Shown: positions 35,565-45,937, counted from the stretch's first letter. The stretch: DNA of 64,000 bases from Henriciella algicola (GCF_003576245.1 NZ_QWGA01000003.1:868001-932000), one strand, 5' to 3'. Notes: generated from the letters alone by a model not told the origin. Numbers and translations: made by a program.

Positions 35565-36455
35565 ATGACAGTCACGGCGACAGAAGAGCAGAGCCCCGTG
35601 CCGGGGAGCGGACTACGGTTGCCGGCGTTTACGCTGGACGTGCCGCAGTCCGATGAGCGCCCGCTAATCTTTGCGTCGCCCCATAGTGGCCGGGAATATC
35701 CAGACTATTTCCGCAGTGCGCTGCGCGTGCCGCTACTGGACCTGAAGCGGACAGAAGACGCGTTTGTCGATGAGCTGTTCGCGAACGCGCCTCTTTATGG
35801 TGCACGGCTGCTGAAAGCGACTTATGCGCGCTCCTTTGTCGATCTCAACCGCGACCCCCGTGAGATTGACGCCTCCATGTTTCATGGTGACCCGCCAGGC
35901 CCTGTCGCTGTGCCGACAGTCCGGGTCGAAGCGGGACTGGGCTGCTTTCCACGCATCGGTGCGCGCGGTGAGTTTATTTATGCAAAAAAGCTGGACCCAG
36001 CTGACGGACGCGCTCGCCTCGACTTCGTTCATACACCGTATCACGCCGCATTATCGGGCGAGATTGCTGCACTGCGTCAGAAGTATGGATGCGCCATCCT
36101 GATCGACTGCCACTCCATGCCGTCGACCCAGCCCGGCCGTCCAGACTTGCCGGATTTCGTGCTTGGTGACCGCTTTGGGTCGAGCTGCACAGGCCAGCTG
36201 ACCGGTCTTGTGGAGCGAACATTACGTAAGGCAGGATTCAGCGTTGTGAGGAATGCGCCATATGCTGGCGGCTTTACCACGCGGAAGTATGGCCGGCCGA
36301 AACAGCACGTCCACGCCTTGCAAATAGAGATAAACCGGCGGCTTTATCTTGATGAAGCCCAGGTCACAGCGATTGACGCGATGGCCGCACTGTCGCATCA
36401 GCTAGATGGGCTGATGGAAAATATCTCTGAATTGAGCGAGCGCTTGCGCCCATAA
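35565..36455 (+). CDS. N-formylglutamate amidohydrolase family protein
   Basis: A 296-residue hydrolase releasing formate from N-formyl-glutamate, or acting on related N-acyl substrates. Recognisable blocks are IFASPHSGREYPDYF, SFVDLNRDPREID, CAILIDCHSMPS and the C-terminal LQIEINRRLYLDE, with the metal-binding His and Asp residues of the family. No hut operon surrounds it, so a histidine-degradation role is not supported; the pairing with cpdR is a conserved alphaproteobacterial neighbourhood. Confidence 0.9.
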   Translation: MTVTATEEQSPVPGSGLRLPAFTLDVPQSDERPLIFASPHSGREYPDYFRSALRVPLLDLKRTEDAFVDELFANAPLYGARLLKATYARSFVDLNRDPREIDASMFHGDPPGPVAVPTVRVEAGLGCFPRIGARGEFIYAKKLDPADGRARLDFVHTPYHAALSGEIAALRQKYGCAILIDCHSMPSTQPGRPDLPDFVLGDRFGSSCTGQLTGLVERTLRKAGFSVVRNAPYAGGFTTRKYGRPKQHVHALQIEINRRLYLDEAQVTAIDAMAALSHQLDGLMENISELSERLRP

Positions 36456-36540
36456 AAAAAGGGCCGCGCCAAGGCTGGCGCGGCCGAATAAGGTAAAGGG
36501 AGGAAACGCCAGAAGGCGTTAGCACCGCAGTGCTGAGACC
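36454..36540 (-). ncRNA. candidate trans-acting sRNA with anti-Shine-Dalgarno segment
   Basis: Read on the minus strand, the gap holds hairpin AGCAC-TGCG-GTGCT (36521-36534), hairpin AACGCC-TTCT-GGCGTT (36505-36520), an unpaired TCCTCCC (36498-36504), and an intrinsic terminator: 10-bp stem GGCCGCGCCA/TGGCGCGGCC (36462-36485) followed by seven T (36454-36460). There is no minus-strand gene nearby for this terminator to serve. The exact 13-mer GCGTTTCCTCCCT also occurs in the candidate at 23545-23654. A weak promoter (TTGGTC, 17 bases, CACAAT) lies upstream. The 5' end is uncertain. Confidence 0.6.
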
Positions 36541-36704
36541 AACTTATTGTGCGGCGCACAAAATGCAAGACCAAAAAACTGCATCGATGCGTTTTTGCAT
36601 GAAATCAGACTGAGACAACCGGACGGCATGAAGTTTGCTCTCCATCTCTGCGACGCTCAAACCGGGACGATCCCGGGCTTAAGGATGATCAAGGGGAGCC
36701 GGGC

Positions 36705-37097
36705 ATGACTGACAATACCGACCTTCACGTAGGAAAGAGACTACGCCGCCGCCGCAGGCTGCTCGGCCTGACCCAGCAGGAGCTGGCATCCCAGGTAGGG
36801 GTCCGCTTCCAGCAGATCCAGAAATATGAGTGCGGCGCCAACCGCATGACCTCTTCGCGGCTCTTCGATCTCTCGAAAGCGCTGAACGTATCAGTCCAGT
36901 ACTTCTTCGACGGCATTGAGCAGGATGACCTTCTTGCCGCGAATGACGCCGACACGATGGACGGCGACATCCTGAGCCAGAAAGAGACCCTCGAACTGGT
37001 GCGGGCATACTACCGCCTGGGTGAACGCCCACGCCGCCGCCTGCTCGAGCTCGCCAAAGCCCTGGAATCCGACCAGAGCGGCACAGGCGCAGCTTGA
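36705..37097 (+). CDS. XRE family regulator, PraR-like
   Basis: A 130-residue repressor. After a short leader the helix-turn-helix follows (HVGKRLRRRRRLLGLTQQEL, FQQIQKYECGANRMTSSRL), then a helical tail. FQQIQKYE with GANR and the basic start are typical of the alphaproteobacterial PraR/PhrR branch. A GGGGAGCCGG element precedes the ATG. It is monocistronic or leads into hisN, 32 bases downstream. Confidence 0.92.
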   Translation: MTDNTDLHVGKRLRRRRRLLGLTQQELASQVGVRFQQIQKYECGANRMTSSRLFDLSKALNVSVQYFFDGIEQDDLLAANDADTMDGDILSQKETLELVRAYYRLGERPRRRLLELAKALESDQSGTGAA

Positions 37098-37129
37098 CCT
37101 TCCTGTCTCGCGCGCCATAAGCGCGAGAC

Positions 37130-37939
37130 ATGACCCTCCCTGCATCGCAGTCTGACCTTGTAGACCTCGCCTGCCGGCTCGCTGACGTGGCCTGGCAGGC
37201 GATTTCGCCTCATTTTCGCGCCGGCATTGATGCCGAGAACAAGGCAGGCGGCGCCGCTTACGACCCCGTCACAGTTGCAGATCGGGCCGGCGAAGAAGCC
37301 ATCCGGGCCATTCTGTCAGTCGAACGCCCGGATGACAGCATCGACGGCGAGGAGTTTGGCAGGCATGAAGGCAGCTCCGGCTGGACCTGGCTGCTCGATC
37401 CGATCGACGGCACGCGTGCATTTCTCGCAGGCCTGCCCGTCTGGACGACGCTGATCGCGCTGGCGGACCCGGACGGAAACCCTGTCATTGGCATCATTGA
37501 TCAGCCCGTCCTCGGAGAGCGATATATCGGCGCACCGGGCGAGGCCTGGCTAGAGACGCCAAAAGGCCGCACGGCGCTGCGCGTGTCTTCCTGCAATGAC
37601 CTGCGACAGGCAATCATCGCCACAACCGATCCGTTCATCATGAACCCGGCCGAACAGGGGGCATGGACGCATATCCGGCACACGGCACGCATCTGCCGCT
37701 ATGGCCTTGATGCCTATGCCTATGGACGTCTTGCCGCTGGCAGCATCGACCTGGTGTGTGAAACAGGCCTGCAGCCACATGATGTCGCAGCGCTGATCCC
37801 GGTTGTGCGGGGCGCAGGCGGCATTGCGAGAGACTGGCGGGGGCGCGAAGCCAAACAGGGCCCCCAGATCGTCTGCGCGTCCTCGGAAGCCGTCTTCGAG
37901 CAGGCTTTCATCTCCCTGCGCCGGTCTGCTGGCGATTAA
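37130..37939 (+). CDS. hisN: histidinol-phosphatase, inositol-monophosphatase type
   Basis: A 269-residue metal-dependent phosphatase. The metal-site motifs are DGEEFG, LLDPIDGTRAF and the C-terminal PHDVAALIPVVRGAGG. FLAGLPVWTTLIAL and the overall length place it with HisN-type histidinol-phosphatases of alphaproteobacteria rather than SuhB. No other histidine gene is adjacent, as is usual for hisN. The start gives MTLPASQSDLVDLA. Confidence 0.88.
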   Translation: MTLPASQSDLVDLACRLADVAWQAISPHFRAGIDAENKAGGAAYDPVTVADRAGEEAIRAILSVERPDDSIDGEEFGRHEGSSGWTWLLDPIDGTRAFLAGLPVWTTLIALADPDGNPVIGIIDQPVLGERYIGAPGEAWLETPKGRTALRVSSCNDLRQAIIATTDPFIMNPAEQGAWTHIRHTARICRYGLDAYAYGRLAAGSIDLVCETGLQPHDVAALIPVVRGAGGIARDWRGREAKQGPQIVCASSEAVFEQAFISLRRSAGD

Positions 37940-37992
37940 TCAATTACAGCGATGCTGGTCACCTGCCCGACTTGTGCGCTAGGTTCTGTTGC

Positions 37993-40818
37993 ATGAGCGA
38001 ACAGAGCGAATCCCTCGTCCACCGCAAGCTGCCGACCCGTCGCTGGCCGAGCAAGTGGAACATCTCCAACATCATCGATGGGCGCGCGCTTCGCGTGAAG
38101 CTCACTTCGGACTTCCTCGACAATCTGTCTGATGAGGCAAAGGCGCGCAAACAGGTGCTCGACCACCTTCACGGCGCGCTCTTCCGCGGCCGGATGATCG
38201 CGCAGGAACGCCTGCAACAAGGCGCAGGCGGTCTCGATACGGCACGGCTCCTTTCTGCTGTCATGGATGAGACGCTGCACGCGCTCTACGATTATATTAC
38301 CGTCCATGTGCACCGCGCCCGCAACCCCACAGAGGGGGAGCGTCTCGCCGTGTTTGCGACCGGCGGCTATGGCCGCAACGTCCTTGCGCCTTCCAGCGAT
38401 GTCGATCTGCTCTTTATCCGTCCTTACAAGGCGTCGGCCCATGCAGAGAGCGTCATCGAATACATGCTCTACGCCCTCTGGGATGTCGGCATTAAGGTGG
38501 GACACGCCTTCCGCACGCCCGAAGAGTGCATCCGGCTGTCCAAACAGGATGTGACGATCAAAACGTCGCTTCTCGACGCGCGCTTCCTGTTCGGGGACGA
38601 GGATCTTGCCGCAGAAACCAAAGAGAAATTTCGCAAGGAAGCGGTCGACGGTTTCGATACCCAGTTCATCGCCGACAAGCTGGCAGAGCGCGATGGGCGC
38701 CACGCCAAGCAGGGCAATACGCGCTATGTCGTTGAACCCAATGTGAAAGAAGGCAAGGGCGGCCTGCGTGACCTGCAGACGCTCTACTGGATCACCAAGC
38801 ACATGTATGACGGCGTCTCGCTTGAAGACGTCATGAAGTCAGGCCCCTTCACCAAGCATGAGTACAGCGTCTTCATCCGCGCTGCGCGCTTCTTCTGGAC
38901 GGTGCGCTGCCATCTTCACTATCTCACAGGCCGCGCCGAAGAGCGGCTGAGCTTCGATCTTCAGCCGGAGATCGCGTCCCGTATGGGCTACCGCGACCGG
39001 TCCGGACAGCTCGGGGTCGAGCGGTTCATGAAACACTATTTCCTTGTCGCAAAGGATGTCGGCAATCTGACCCGCATTCTCGCGGCGAAGCTCGAAGCCG
39101 ATCAGATCAAGAAGCCTGAAGGCTGGCGCCGTTTCATCCGTACTGGCACGCCGAAACCGATGGCGCACGAGGGCTTCATCCTTGATGGGGAACGCGTCAG
39201 CGTCACCGATGAGGACGTCTTCAAGAAGTCACCGGAAAACCTGATCCGGCTTTTCCAGCTGGCTGATGAGACCGAACACGACATCCACCCCGATGCCATG
39301 ACGATCGCGGCCCGTAATGCCCGCGTCATCAATTCGCGCACCCGCTCCAAGCCAGAGATGAGCAAGATCTTCATCGACCTTCTGGTAAACGGCAAAAACC
39401 CCGGACTGGCCCTGCACCGCATGAACGAGGCTGACGTGCTTGGCCGCTTCATTCCCGAGTTCGGCGGCATCGTCGCGCAGACCCAGTTCAACATGTATCA
39501 CCACTTCACCGTGGATGAGCATACGATCCGCGCCGTCGACTATATGGCGCAGATCGACCGGGAAGGCGGCGAAGGCTTTGAACTGCCCCACCGCCTTTTC
39601 CAGAAGATCGATAACAAGCACATTCTCTATCTGGCGATGCTGCTGCATGACACAGGCAAGGGCCATGGCGACCAGCAGATTGAAGGCACGAAGACCGCGA
39701 CGGCTGCAGGCAAACGCCTCGGCCTGTCTGATGCCGAGACAGACCTCGTTGCATGGCTGGTCGGTCACCACCTCGAAATGAGTGAGACCGCCCAGAAGCG
39801 TGATATCGCAGACCCGCAGACCATCGTCCGCTTCGCCTCTATGGTCGGGTCGATCGAACGCCTGCGGTTGCTCTACATCCTCACCATTGCAGACATTCGC
39901 GCCGTGGGGCCCGGCATCTGGAACGCCTGGAAGGGCCAGCTTCTGGAAGACCTCTATCAGAACACCGAAGCCGCCCTGCGCGGGGGCCGTACTGACGCCA
40001 TCAGCGTCTCGCGTGAGCTTGAAGGCCGCGCCGCGCTGAACCGCGAACAGCTCGTCGAGCGCGTCGGCACCATTCCCGAAGTGATGTCCGACATGGACCC
40101 GGCCTACTGGACTGGCTTTGACCTCGACGCGCTGGAGCAGCATGCCCGCACGATCCGGGCAGGCGACCCGCCAATCGTCTCTGCGCATGTTCGCGAGGAT
40201 GGCGGCGGTGTCTCACTGCTTGTCGCAGGACAGGACAGGCTCGGCCTATTCTCGCGCCTTGCCGGGACGATCGCCTCGCAGAGCGCAAATGTCGTCTCCG
40301 CTCAGGTCTTCACCGCGCCATCCGGGTTCATCGTCGATGTTTTCATCCTTCAGGATGGCAAGGGCGGCGTGTTCGCTGCGGGTGACGAGGGCCGGTTGAG
40401 ACGCCTTGAGAATGAGGTTCGCCGCGCCTTTGCCACCAATGAACCCGTGGCCAACATCCCGGCCAAGTCCTACCGGCGCGAGGCGGCCTTCAGGGTCATC
40501 CCGCAGGTCAAGATCGATGACACGCTGTCTGACGGCTACACTGTCATCGATGTGGCAGGCCGCGACAGGCCGGGCCTGCTGCACGATGTCGCCCGCCTTC
40601 TGGCAGACGAGAACATCTCCATCCATTCCGCCCATGTCGGCAGTTATGGTGAGCGGGTATTCGACGCTTTCTACGTGCAGCTCCCGGCGAGTTACACTGA
40701 TGTGAAGCTTGCTGCGCTCAAGGAGAAACTGCTGGAAGTGCTCCAGCGCGAGGAGCCCGACGCGCCGCGCACGCCTGCCCGCAGCCTGAAGCAGGCAAAT
40801 GCGGCAGACAGCTTCTGA
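37993..40818 (+). CDS. glnD: bifunctional uridylyltransferase/uridylyl-removing enzyme
   Basis: A 941-residue nitrogen-status sensor that adds or removes UMP on PII proteins according to glutamine level. Domains in order: nucleotidyltransferase (GGYGRNVLAPSSDVDLLF, about 110-130), an HD domain (HHFTVDEHTIRAVD, LLHDTGKGHGDQ), and two C-terminal ACT domains (from about 730 and 840; VIDVAGRDRPGLLHDVARLL). The start at 37993 (MSEQSESL) is preferred over an upstream TTG. murJ follows after 31 bases and trpS after that, a conserved alphaproteobacterial order. Confidence 0.96.
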   Translation: MSEQSESLVHRKLPTRRWPSKWNISNIIDGRALRVKLTSDFLDNLSDEAKARKQVLDHLHGALFRGRMIAQERLQQGAGGLDTARLLSAVMDETLHALYDYITVHVHRARNPTEGERLAVFATGGYGRNVLAPSSDVDLLFIRPYKASAHAESVIEYMLYALWDVGIKVGHAFRTPEECIRLSKQDVTIKTSLLDARFLFGDEDLAAETKEKFRKEAVDGFDTQFIADKLAERDGRHAKQGNTRYVVEPNVKEGKGGLRDLQTLYWITKHMYDGVSLEDVMKSGPFTKHEYSVFIRAARFFWTVRCHLHYLTGRAEERLSFDLQPEIASRMGYRDRSGQLGVERFMKHYFLVAKDVGNLTRILAAKLEADQIKKPEGWRRFIRTGTPKPMAHEGFILDGERVSVTDEDVFKKSPENLIRLFQLADETEHDIHPDAMTIAARNARVINSRTRSKPEMSKIFIDLLVNGKNPGLALHRMNEADVLGRFIPEFGGIVAQTQFNMYHHFTVDEHTIRAVDYMAQIDREGGEGFELPHRLFQKIDNKHILYLAMLLHDTGKGHGDQQIEGTKTATAAGKRLGLSDAETDLVAWLVGHHLEMSETAQKRDIADPQTIVRFASMVGSIERLRLLYILTIADIRAVGPGIWNAWKGQLLEDLYQNTEAALRGGRTDAISVSRELEGRAALNREQLVERVGTIPEVMSDMDPAYWTGFDLDALEQHARTIRAGDPPIVSAHVREDGGGVSLLVAGQDRLGLFSRLAGTIASQSANVVSAQVFTAPSGFIVDVFILQDGKGGVFAAGDEGRLRRLENEVRRAFATNEPVANIPAKSYRREAAFRVIPQVKIDDTLSDGYTVIDVAGRDRPGLLHDVARLLADENISIHSAHVGSYGERVFDAFYVQLPASYTDVKLAALKEKLLEVLQREEPDAPRTPARSLKQANAADSF

Positions 40819-40849
40819 TTGTTAACCTTGGCGGTATAGCGCACCCAGC

Positions 40850-42403
40850 ATGAGCGTCCTTCGCAACACGTTGACCCAGTCGAGCTGGACGTTTGGCAGC
40901 CGCATCCTCGGCTTCGCCCGCGACCTTGTCATTCTCGCAAAATTAGGCGCAGGCCCGGTGGCTGACGCCTTCTTCACCGCCCTGATGTTCCCGAACCTGT
41001 TCCGGCGCGTCTTTGCTGAAGGCGCCTTCGCGCAGGCCTTTGTCCCCGCCTATGCGCGCACCATGGAAGCCGAAGGCGAGGAAGCCGCCCGCAAGCTCGC
41101 CGAGGAGACGCTGAGGGGGCTTCTGGCGGTAACGGTGGGGCTCGTCATCGTCGCGCAGGTGGCGATGCCGTGGATCATGCTGTTGCTGCACGGCGGCTAT
41201 CGCAATGACCCGGTCCACTTCCCGCTGGCGATCCTGCTGACGCAGATCACCATGCCGTATCTCGCCTTCATGGCGCTTGCGGCGCTTTTGTCGGGTGTCC
41301 TGAACTCGGCCGGGCGCTTTGGCATGTCGGCAGGCGCGCCAACCCTGCTTAATCTCTGCCTGCTCGCAGCGGCTTTCATGGGGTCGGACAATTACGCGGT
41401 CGCGCAGTCACTCGCCATCGCTGTCACTGTAGCAGGGGCCCTTCAGGTAGCACTGCTCTGGTACGGCGTCTCCCGCCAGAAAGTTCGCCTGAGCATCGGC
41501 CTTCCCAAGATCACGCCCGGCGTGAAACGCGTCGCGGCCCTCGCCATTCCCGGAACGATTGCGGCATCCGGCATGCAGATCAACATCGTCGTCAGCCAGG
41601 CGCTCGCAAGCTTTGAGGCGGGCGCAAAGTCATGGCTCTATTCGGCCGACCGGCTGTACCAGCTGCCCCTCGGCCTTGTCGGAGTCGCCGTAGGTCTTGC
41701 GATCCTGCCGCGCCTCGCCCGCGCGGCCCGCGCCAGCGATGAGGGCGACAGCCGCGATATCATGGACAATGGCATCGGCCTCGCCATGGCGCTGACGGTC
41801 CCGGCCGCTGCGGCGCTCATGGCCGCGCCCTTCCTCTTCGTCGACAGCTTCTTCACGCGCGGCGACTTCACCAGCGACGACGCGGCGCTCACGGCGCAGG
41901 CCCTCTTTCACTTTGGCTGGGGCGTGCCTGCCTTTGTGCTCATCAAGGTGCTCGCGCCGGGCTTCTTCGCCCGCGAAGACACGCGCACCCCGATGAACTT
42001 CTCGCTCATCTCTGTCGTAGTGAACACGGTGCTGGGCGCTGGCCTCTTCTTTTTTCTGAAGTCGCAGGGCGTCTATGGCTTCCCCGGCCTTGCCATTGCG
42101 ACCAGCACAGCGGCCTGGATCAACGTCATCCTGCTCTTTGCGACCTTGAAACGCCGCGACTGGTACAATCCGGGACCAGAGCTCCTCAAACGCCTCGTCT
42201 CCGTCATTCTCGCCTCATCGGCCCTCGGCGCCCTGCTCTGGTATCTCGCCAGCATCAGCGGCCAGATCTCCGAGGTCGCGCTCGACTCCAAATTCGTCGG
42301 CGCCATCGTGATCTCGCTCGCAGGGGCCGCAGCCTATCTGGTTTTCGCAGTCCTGTTTGGCGCTATTCGTCTCAGTGACATGAAGGGGGCTTTGCGCCGC
42401 TAG
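40850..42403 (+). CDS. murJ: lipid II flippase MurJ
   Basis: A 517-residue inner-membrane protein with about 14 hydrophobic segments that moves lipid II outward for peptidoglycan synthesis. Family blocks are [19 protein letters not shown] near the N-terminus, [20 protein letters not shown], and [17 protein letters not shown] near residue 365. No good ribosome site is visible, suggesting coupling to glnD or a weak start. trpS begins 23 bases after its stop. Confidence 0.95.
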   Translation: MSVLRNTLTQSSWTFGSRILGFARDLVILAKLGAGPVADAFFTALMFPNLFRRVFAEGAFAQAFVPAYARTMEAEGEEAARKLAEETLRGLLAVTVGLVIVAQVAMPWIMLLLHGGYRNDPVHFPLAILLTQITMPYLAFMALAALLSGVLNSAGRFGMSAGAPTLLNLCLLAAAFMGSDNYAVAQSLAIAVTVAGALQVALLWYGVSRQKVRLSIGLPKITPGVKRVAALAIPGTIAASGMQINIVVSQALASFEAGAKSWLYSADRLYQLPLGLVGVAVGLAILPRLARAARASDEGDSRDIMDNGIGLAMALTVPAAAALMAAPFLFVDSFFTRGDFTSDDAALTAQALFHFGWGVPAFVLIKVLAPGFFAREDTRTPMNFSLISVVVNTVLGAGLFFFLKSQGVYGFPGLAIATSTAAWINVILLFATLKRRDWYNPGPELLKRLVSVILASSALGALLWYLASISGQISEVALDSKFVGAIVISLAGAAAYLVFAVLFGAIRLSDMKGALRR

Positions 42404-42426
42404 AGGCATGCGCTATTTGCGGCGCC

Positions 42427-43467
42427 ATGAGCGAGCAAGACACACCGACCTATACCGGGCCCAAGCGGGTCTTTTCCGGTATCCAGCCCACCGGCAATCT
42501 CCACCTTGGAAATTACCTCGGTGCCCTGAAGAAATTCACCACGCTGCAGAATGATGGTTGGGACTGCGTCTTCTGTGTCGTTGACCTTCACGCGATCACC
42601 ATGCCGTTTGACCAGTCGCAGCTGGCCAACCAGACCCGCCAGATCGCAGCCGCGATGATGGCAAGCGGCGTTGATCCCGACAAATCTGTCCTGTTCGCAC
42701 AGTCCTCTGTCCGTGTGCACACCGAACTCACTTGGATTTTCGATAGCGTCGCCCGCATGGGCTGGCTGGAGAAGATGATCCAGTTCAAGGAAAAGTCCGG
42801 CAAGGACGCTGAGCGCTCTTCGGTTGGCCTCTTCAACTATCCTGTGCTGCAGGCCGCGGACATCCTTGCCTACAAGGCGACGCACGTGCCGGTCGGCGAA
42901 GACCAGCGCCAGCATCTTGAGCTCTCGCGTGACATCGCGGACCGTTTCAACCGCGACTATGGCGCGCCGGGTTTCTTCCCGCTGCCGGAAGCCCTCACCG
43001 AAGGCCCTGGCGCCCGGATCATGAGCCTCAAGGACGGCACGAAGAAGATGTCGAAGTCTGATCCGGCCGAGAATTCGCGCATCAACCTTATCGACGATGC
43101 CGACACTATCTCGCGCAAGATCAAGAAATCGAAGACCGACACGCTTGGCGATGTGCCATCGGAAATCGCTGGCCTCGAAGGACGCCCCGAAGTCGCAAAC
43201 CTTGTCGGCATCTATGGCGCGCTTGCAGGCATGACCGACGAACAGGTCCTCGCCGAATATGGCGGCAAAGGCTTTGGCGTGTTCAAGCCAGCGCTTGCAG
43301 ACCTCGCCGTCGATCACCTCGCCCCGATCACTACCCGCATGCGCGAGCTGATGGATAATCCACACGAAATCGACGCGGCCCTGCGCATCGGTGCCGAGCG
43401 CGCGAACGCAATCGCAGAGCCGATCATGGAAGAAGTCCGCCAGACGGTCGGCTTCTGGCGCCCATAA
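42427..43467 (+). CDS. trpS: tryptophanyl-tRNA synthetase
   Basis: A 346-residue class I synthetase. The HIGH-like motif is [14 protein letters not shown] and the KMSKS loop is [10 protein letters not shown]. Intermediate motifs [10 protein letters not shown] and [20 protein letters not shown] match TrpS. Full length. It ends the glnD-murJ-trpS run, and a copper-chaperone lipoprotein gene follows 48 bases later. Confidence 0.97.
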   Translation: MSEQDTPTYTGPKRVFSGIQPTGNLHLGNYLGALKKFTTLQNDGWDCVFCVVDLHAITMPFDQSQLANQTRQIAAAMMASGVDPDKSVLFAQSSVRVHTELTWIFDSVARMGWLEKMIQFKEKSGKDAERSSVGLFNYPVLQAADILAYKATHVPVGEDQRQHLELSRDIADRFNRDYGAPGFFPLPEALTEGPGARIMSLKDGTKKMSKSDPAENSRINLIDDADTISRKIKKSKTDTLGDVPSEIAGLEGRPEVANLVGIYGALAGMTDEQVLAEYGGKGFGVFKPALADLAVDHLAPITTRMRELMDNPHEIDAALRIGAERANAIAEPIMEEVRQTVGFWRP

Positions 43468-43515
43468 GCCACCTCAACTCTCTCCACCCCTCCTCCTCTC
43501 GTGAAAGTCATTTCC

Positions 43516-43968
43516 ATGAAACGCCTGTCTGCCCTGCTTCTCGCCCCTGCCCTCATCGCAGCCTGCAGCCAGTCGGCTGAGACCGATGGCCCGGTGCTTT
43601 CCTATGAAGACGCTTTCGTCATGGCCCCGATTGCTGGCCGCGATGTCACCATGGGCGGGATCGAAATTTCGGTCGAAGGCGGCAATGTCACGCTGACGGG
43701 CGCGATCTCTGACATCGCTGGCACGGTCGAGATGCACACGATGGAAATGAATGACGGCTCGATGCAGATGCGTCCTGTCGAGAGTTTCGAGATCGCCGAT
43801 GGCGAGACGCTGACGCTCGAGCGCGGCGGCAATCATCTCATGTTCTTCAGCCTGGTCGAGGATCTCTCGGCCGGTGAAGTCGCAAATATCTCTTTCAGCT
43901 TCGAGACCGAAACCGGTGAGACGCTGACACTGGAAGCAGAAGCCGAAGTCCGCGCGCAAGGCGAATAG
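43516..43968 (+). CDS. PCu(A)C copper chaperone lipoprotein
   Basis: A 150-residue periplasmic copper-binding protein. The signal peptide ends LIAACSQ with a lipobox. The PCuAC Cu(I)-site residues are the His and Met pair in EMHTMEMNDGSMQM and the distal GGNHLMFF. Members deliver copper to the CuA site of cytochrome oxidase, usually with an SCO protein; one is encoded 1.3 kb away. The start at 43516 gives a normal signal peptide; a GTG 15 bases upstream is possible. Confidence 0.9.
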   Translation: MKRLSALLLAPALIAACSQSAETDGPVLSYEDAFVMAPIAGRDVTMGGIEISVEGGNVTLTGAISDIAGTVEMHTMEMNDGSMQMRPVESFEIADGETLTLERGGNHLMFFSLVEDLSAGEVANISFSFETETGETLTLEAEAEVRAQGE

Positions 43969-43999
43969 GCAAGGCCGTGGCGGGGCGCGCTAGCGGAAA

Positions 44000-45232
44000 C
44001 TAGCGCGTCTTGGTCACGTGTCTCTGGAACTTGATCACGCGCGGCACGATCTGCTCGCGGAATTTCGAGCCATTGAACACGCCGTAATGGCCGACACCCG
44101 GCTGCACATAGTCTTCTTTCAGCGTGTCCGGAATGTTGGCACAGAGGTCATGGGCGGCTTGCGTCTGACCGATACCGGAAATGTCATCGAGCTCACCCTC
44201 GACCGTCATCAGGCCGACAGATGAGATCGCCTCTGGTTTGACGAGGCGCTGGTCGCGGTAGCGGTATTCGCCCTTGGCCAGAAGCGCCTTCTGGAAAACG
44301 CGCTCGATCGTCTGGATGTAGAACTCTTCGGTCAGGTCCAGCACGGACAGGTATTCGTCATAAAATGCCTGATGCTTCTCAGCGCCGTCTTCATCACCCT
44401 CGATCAGATGCTCGAAGAAGCGGTGCTGGGCGTCGACGTGACGCTCCCAGTTCATATGCATGAAGGAACTGAGCTGGATGAAGCCCGGATAGACCCGGCG
44501 GCCAGCCCCTGCCCATGGCAGTGGCACGGTGTGGATCATCTTGGAGCGGAACCAGTCGAGGCTGCGCTCTTCAGCAAGAAGGTTCGGCACAGTCGGAGAG
44601 CGACGCACATCGATGGGTGAGCCCATGAACGTCATCGTCGCTGGAAGCGCATCCGACCCGTCCTCTGCCATCATCGAAATCGCAGCGAGGACCGGCGGGC
44701 CGGGCTGGCAAACAGCCAGCACGTGCGCGCCTGCGCCGAGGAATGCCAGCATGTCCTGGATGTGGTCGATATAGTCGTCGAGATCGAAACGGCCGAACCA
44801 GATCGGCGCCATGCGCGCATCAGTCCAGTCCGTGATGTAGACATTATGGGTTGGCAGGAAGGCTTCGACCGTGCCGCGCAGCAGCGTTGCGTAGTGGCCG
44901 GACAGCGGCGCGACGATGATCAGGTCGGGCCGGTTTGCCGGTGCGCCTGCCGTTTCAAAATGGATGAGCTGGCACCATGGCGACGACCAGGCCGTGACAG
45001 GCATGACCGCATGCGACTTGCCATTAATCTCAGTCGACTCGATCTGCCACTCAGGCTTGCCGTAATAGCGGGTGGCGCGTTCGAACACATTCGCGGCGGC
45101 CGCAATGGCCCGGCCCGCTTCACTGTCGCGCGCAGGATTGATCGGTGAGCTCCAGAAGGACGCAGTTGCCTTGGCCTGCAGGCGCAGCGGCGCCATGGCC
45201 GCGCGGTTCATTTCAACAAGAGCGTAAAGCAA
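44000..45232 (-). CDS. phaZ: intracellular polyhydroxyalkanoate depolymerase
   Basis: A 410-residue cytoplasmic enzyme that degrades native PHA granules. The lipase box carries cysteine as nucleophile (LAVCQPGPPVLA), as in intracellular PhaZ, and the catalytic His is in QPGVGHYGVFNGSKFRE. The family start MLYALVEMNR maps to a TTG codon at 45232 with GGAAGG 8 bases upstream; an internal ATG lies 21 bases later. No phaC, phaP or phaR gene is in the window. Confidence 0.93.
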   Translation of the reverse strand: MLYALVEMNRAAMAPLRLQAKATASFWSSPINPARDSEAGRAIAAAANVFERATRYYGKPEWQIESTEINGKSHAVMPVTAWSSPWCQLIHFETAGAPANRPDLIIVAPLSGHYATLLRGTVEAFLPTHNVYITDWTDARMAPIWFGRFDLDDYIDHIQDMLAFLGAGAHVLAVCQPGPPVLAAISMMAEDGSDALPATMTFMGSPIDVRRSPTVPNLLAEERSLDWFRSKMIHTVPLPWAGAGRRVYPGFIQLSSFMHMNWERHVDAQHRFFEHLIEGDEDGAEKHQAFYDEYLSVLDLTEEFYIQTIERVFQKALLAKGEYRYRDQRLVKPEAISSVGLMTVEGELDDISGIGQTQAAHDLCANIPDTLKEDYVQPGVGHYGVFNGSKFREQIVPRVIKFQRHVTKTR

Positions 45233-45298
45233 AGCGTCACCTTCCGTATGCTGCAGCGCAACATAGGCGGGGAAACGGCCTTTTGCAATCAGCCAGTT

Positions 45299-45937
45299 CT
45301 AGCCGAAGATGGTTTCCAGACAGGTCGCCATCTCTTCAGGATTGGTAATCGTCTCGGAGAAGAAGGTTTTCAGCTTCCAGTCGGGGCCCATCACATAGAT
45401 GAGCGATGTGTGGTCCATCGTATATTCGGCCACGCTTTCAGGGGTCTCAACGCGTGAGAAGGCGGCGCTGAACTCATTCGCCACCGCTTCGATCTCTTCC
45501 GGCGCACCCGTCAGGCCGACGAGGCCGTCGGGAAACGCATTGCTTTGCACATAGTCAGCCAGCGCTTCTGGCGTATCGCGCTCCGGGTCGACACTGATCA
45601 GCAGCGTTTGCGGGCGCTCCATGTCTTCTGGCAGGCGGCTATAGGCATTGTTGATCGCCACCAGCGTCCCCGGGCACACATCAGGGCAATAGGTGAAGCC
45701 GAAATAGACCAGCGACGGCTTGCCCATGAAGTTTTCCTGGGTGACGCGCTCGCCTGTGTGCATGGTCAACTCAAACGGACCGCCAATCTCTTCATAGGCG
45801 CGCGATGTACACCCCGCGACTGGCCCGCCAGACCTTGCCGTTTCGCCAGAGGCTGCGGTCTCATTCCCCTCATTCGCGCCGCTACAGGCTGCCGCGAGAA
45901 GGAATGATGCTAAGAGAATTGTCGATCTGATACGCAT
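45299..45937 (-). CDS. SCO1/SenC family copper protein
   Basis: A 212-residue lipoprotein (signal ending LLAAAC) with a thioredoxin fold. The copper ligands are the CPDVC pair in FGFTYCPDVCPGTL and the histidine in YTMDHTSLIYVM. SCO proteins help assemble the CuA centre of cytochrome c oxidase. The start at 45937 (MRIRSTILL) gives the signal peptide. It diverges from regB, the same gene association as the regB-senC-regA loci of Rhodobacter. Confidence 0.93.
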   Translation of the reverse strand: MRIRSTILLASFLLAAACSGANEGNETAASGETARSGGPVAGCTSRAYEEIGGPFELTMHTGERVTQENFMGKPSLVYFGFTYCPDVCPGTLVAINNAYSRLPEDMERPQTLLISVDPERDTPEALADYVQSNAFPDGLVGLTGAPEEIEAVANEFSAAFSRVETPESVAEYTMDHTSLIYVMGPDWKLKTFFSETITNPEEMATCLETIFG

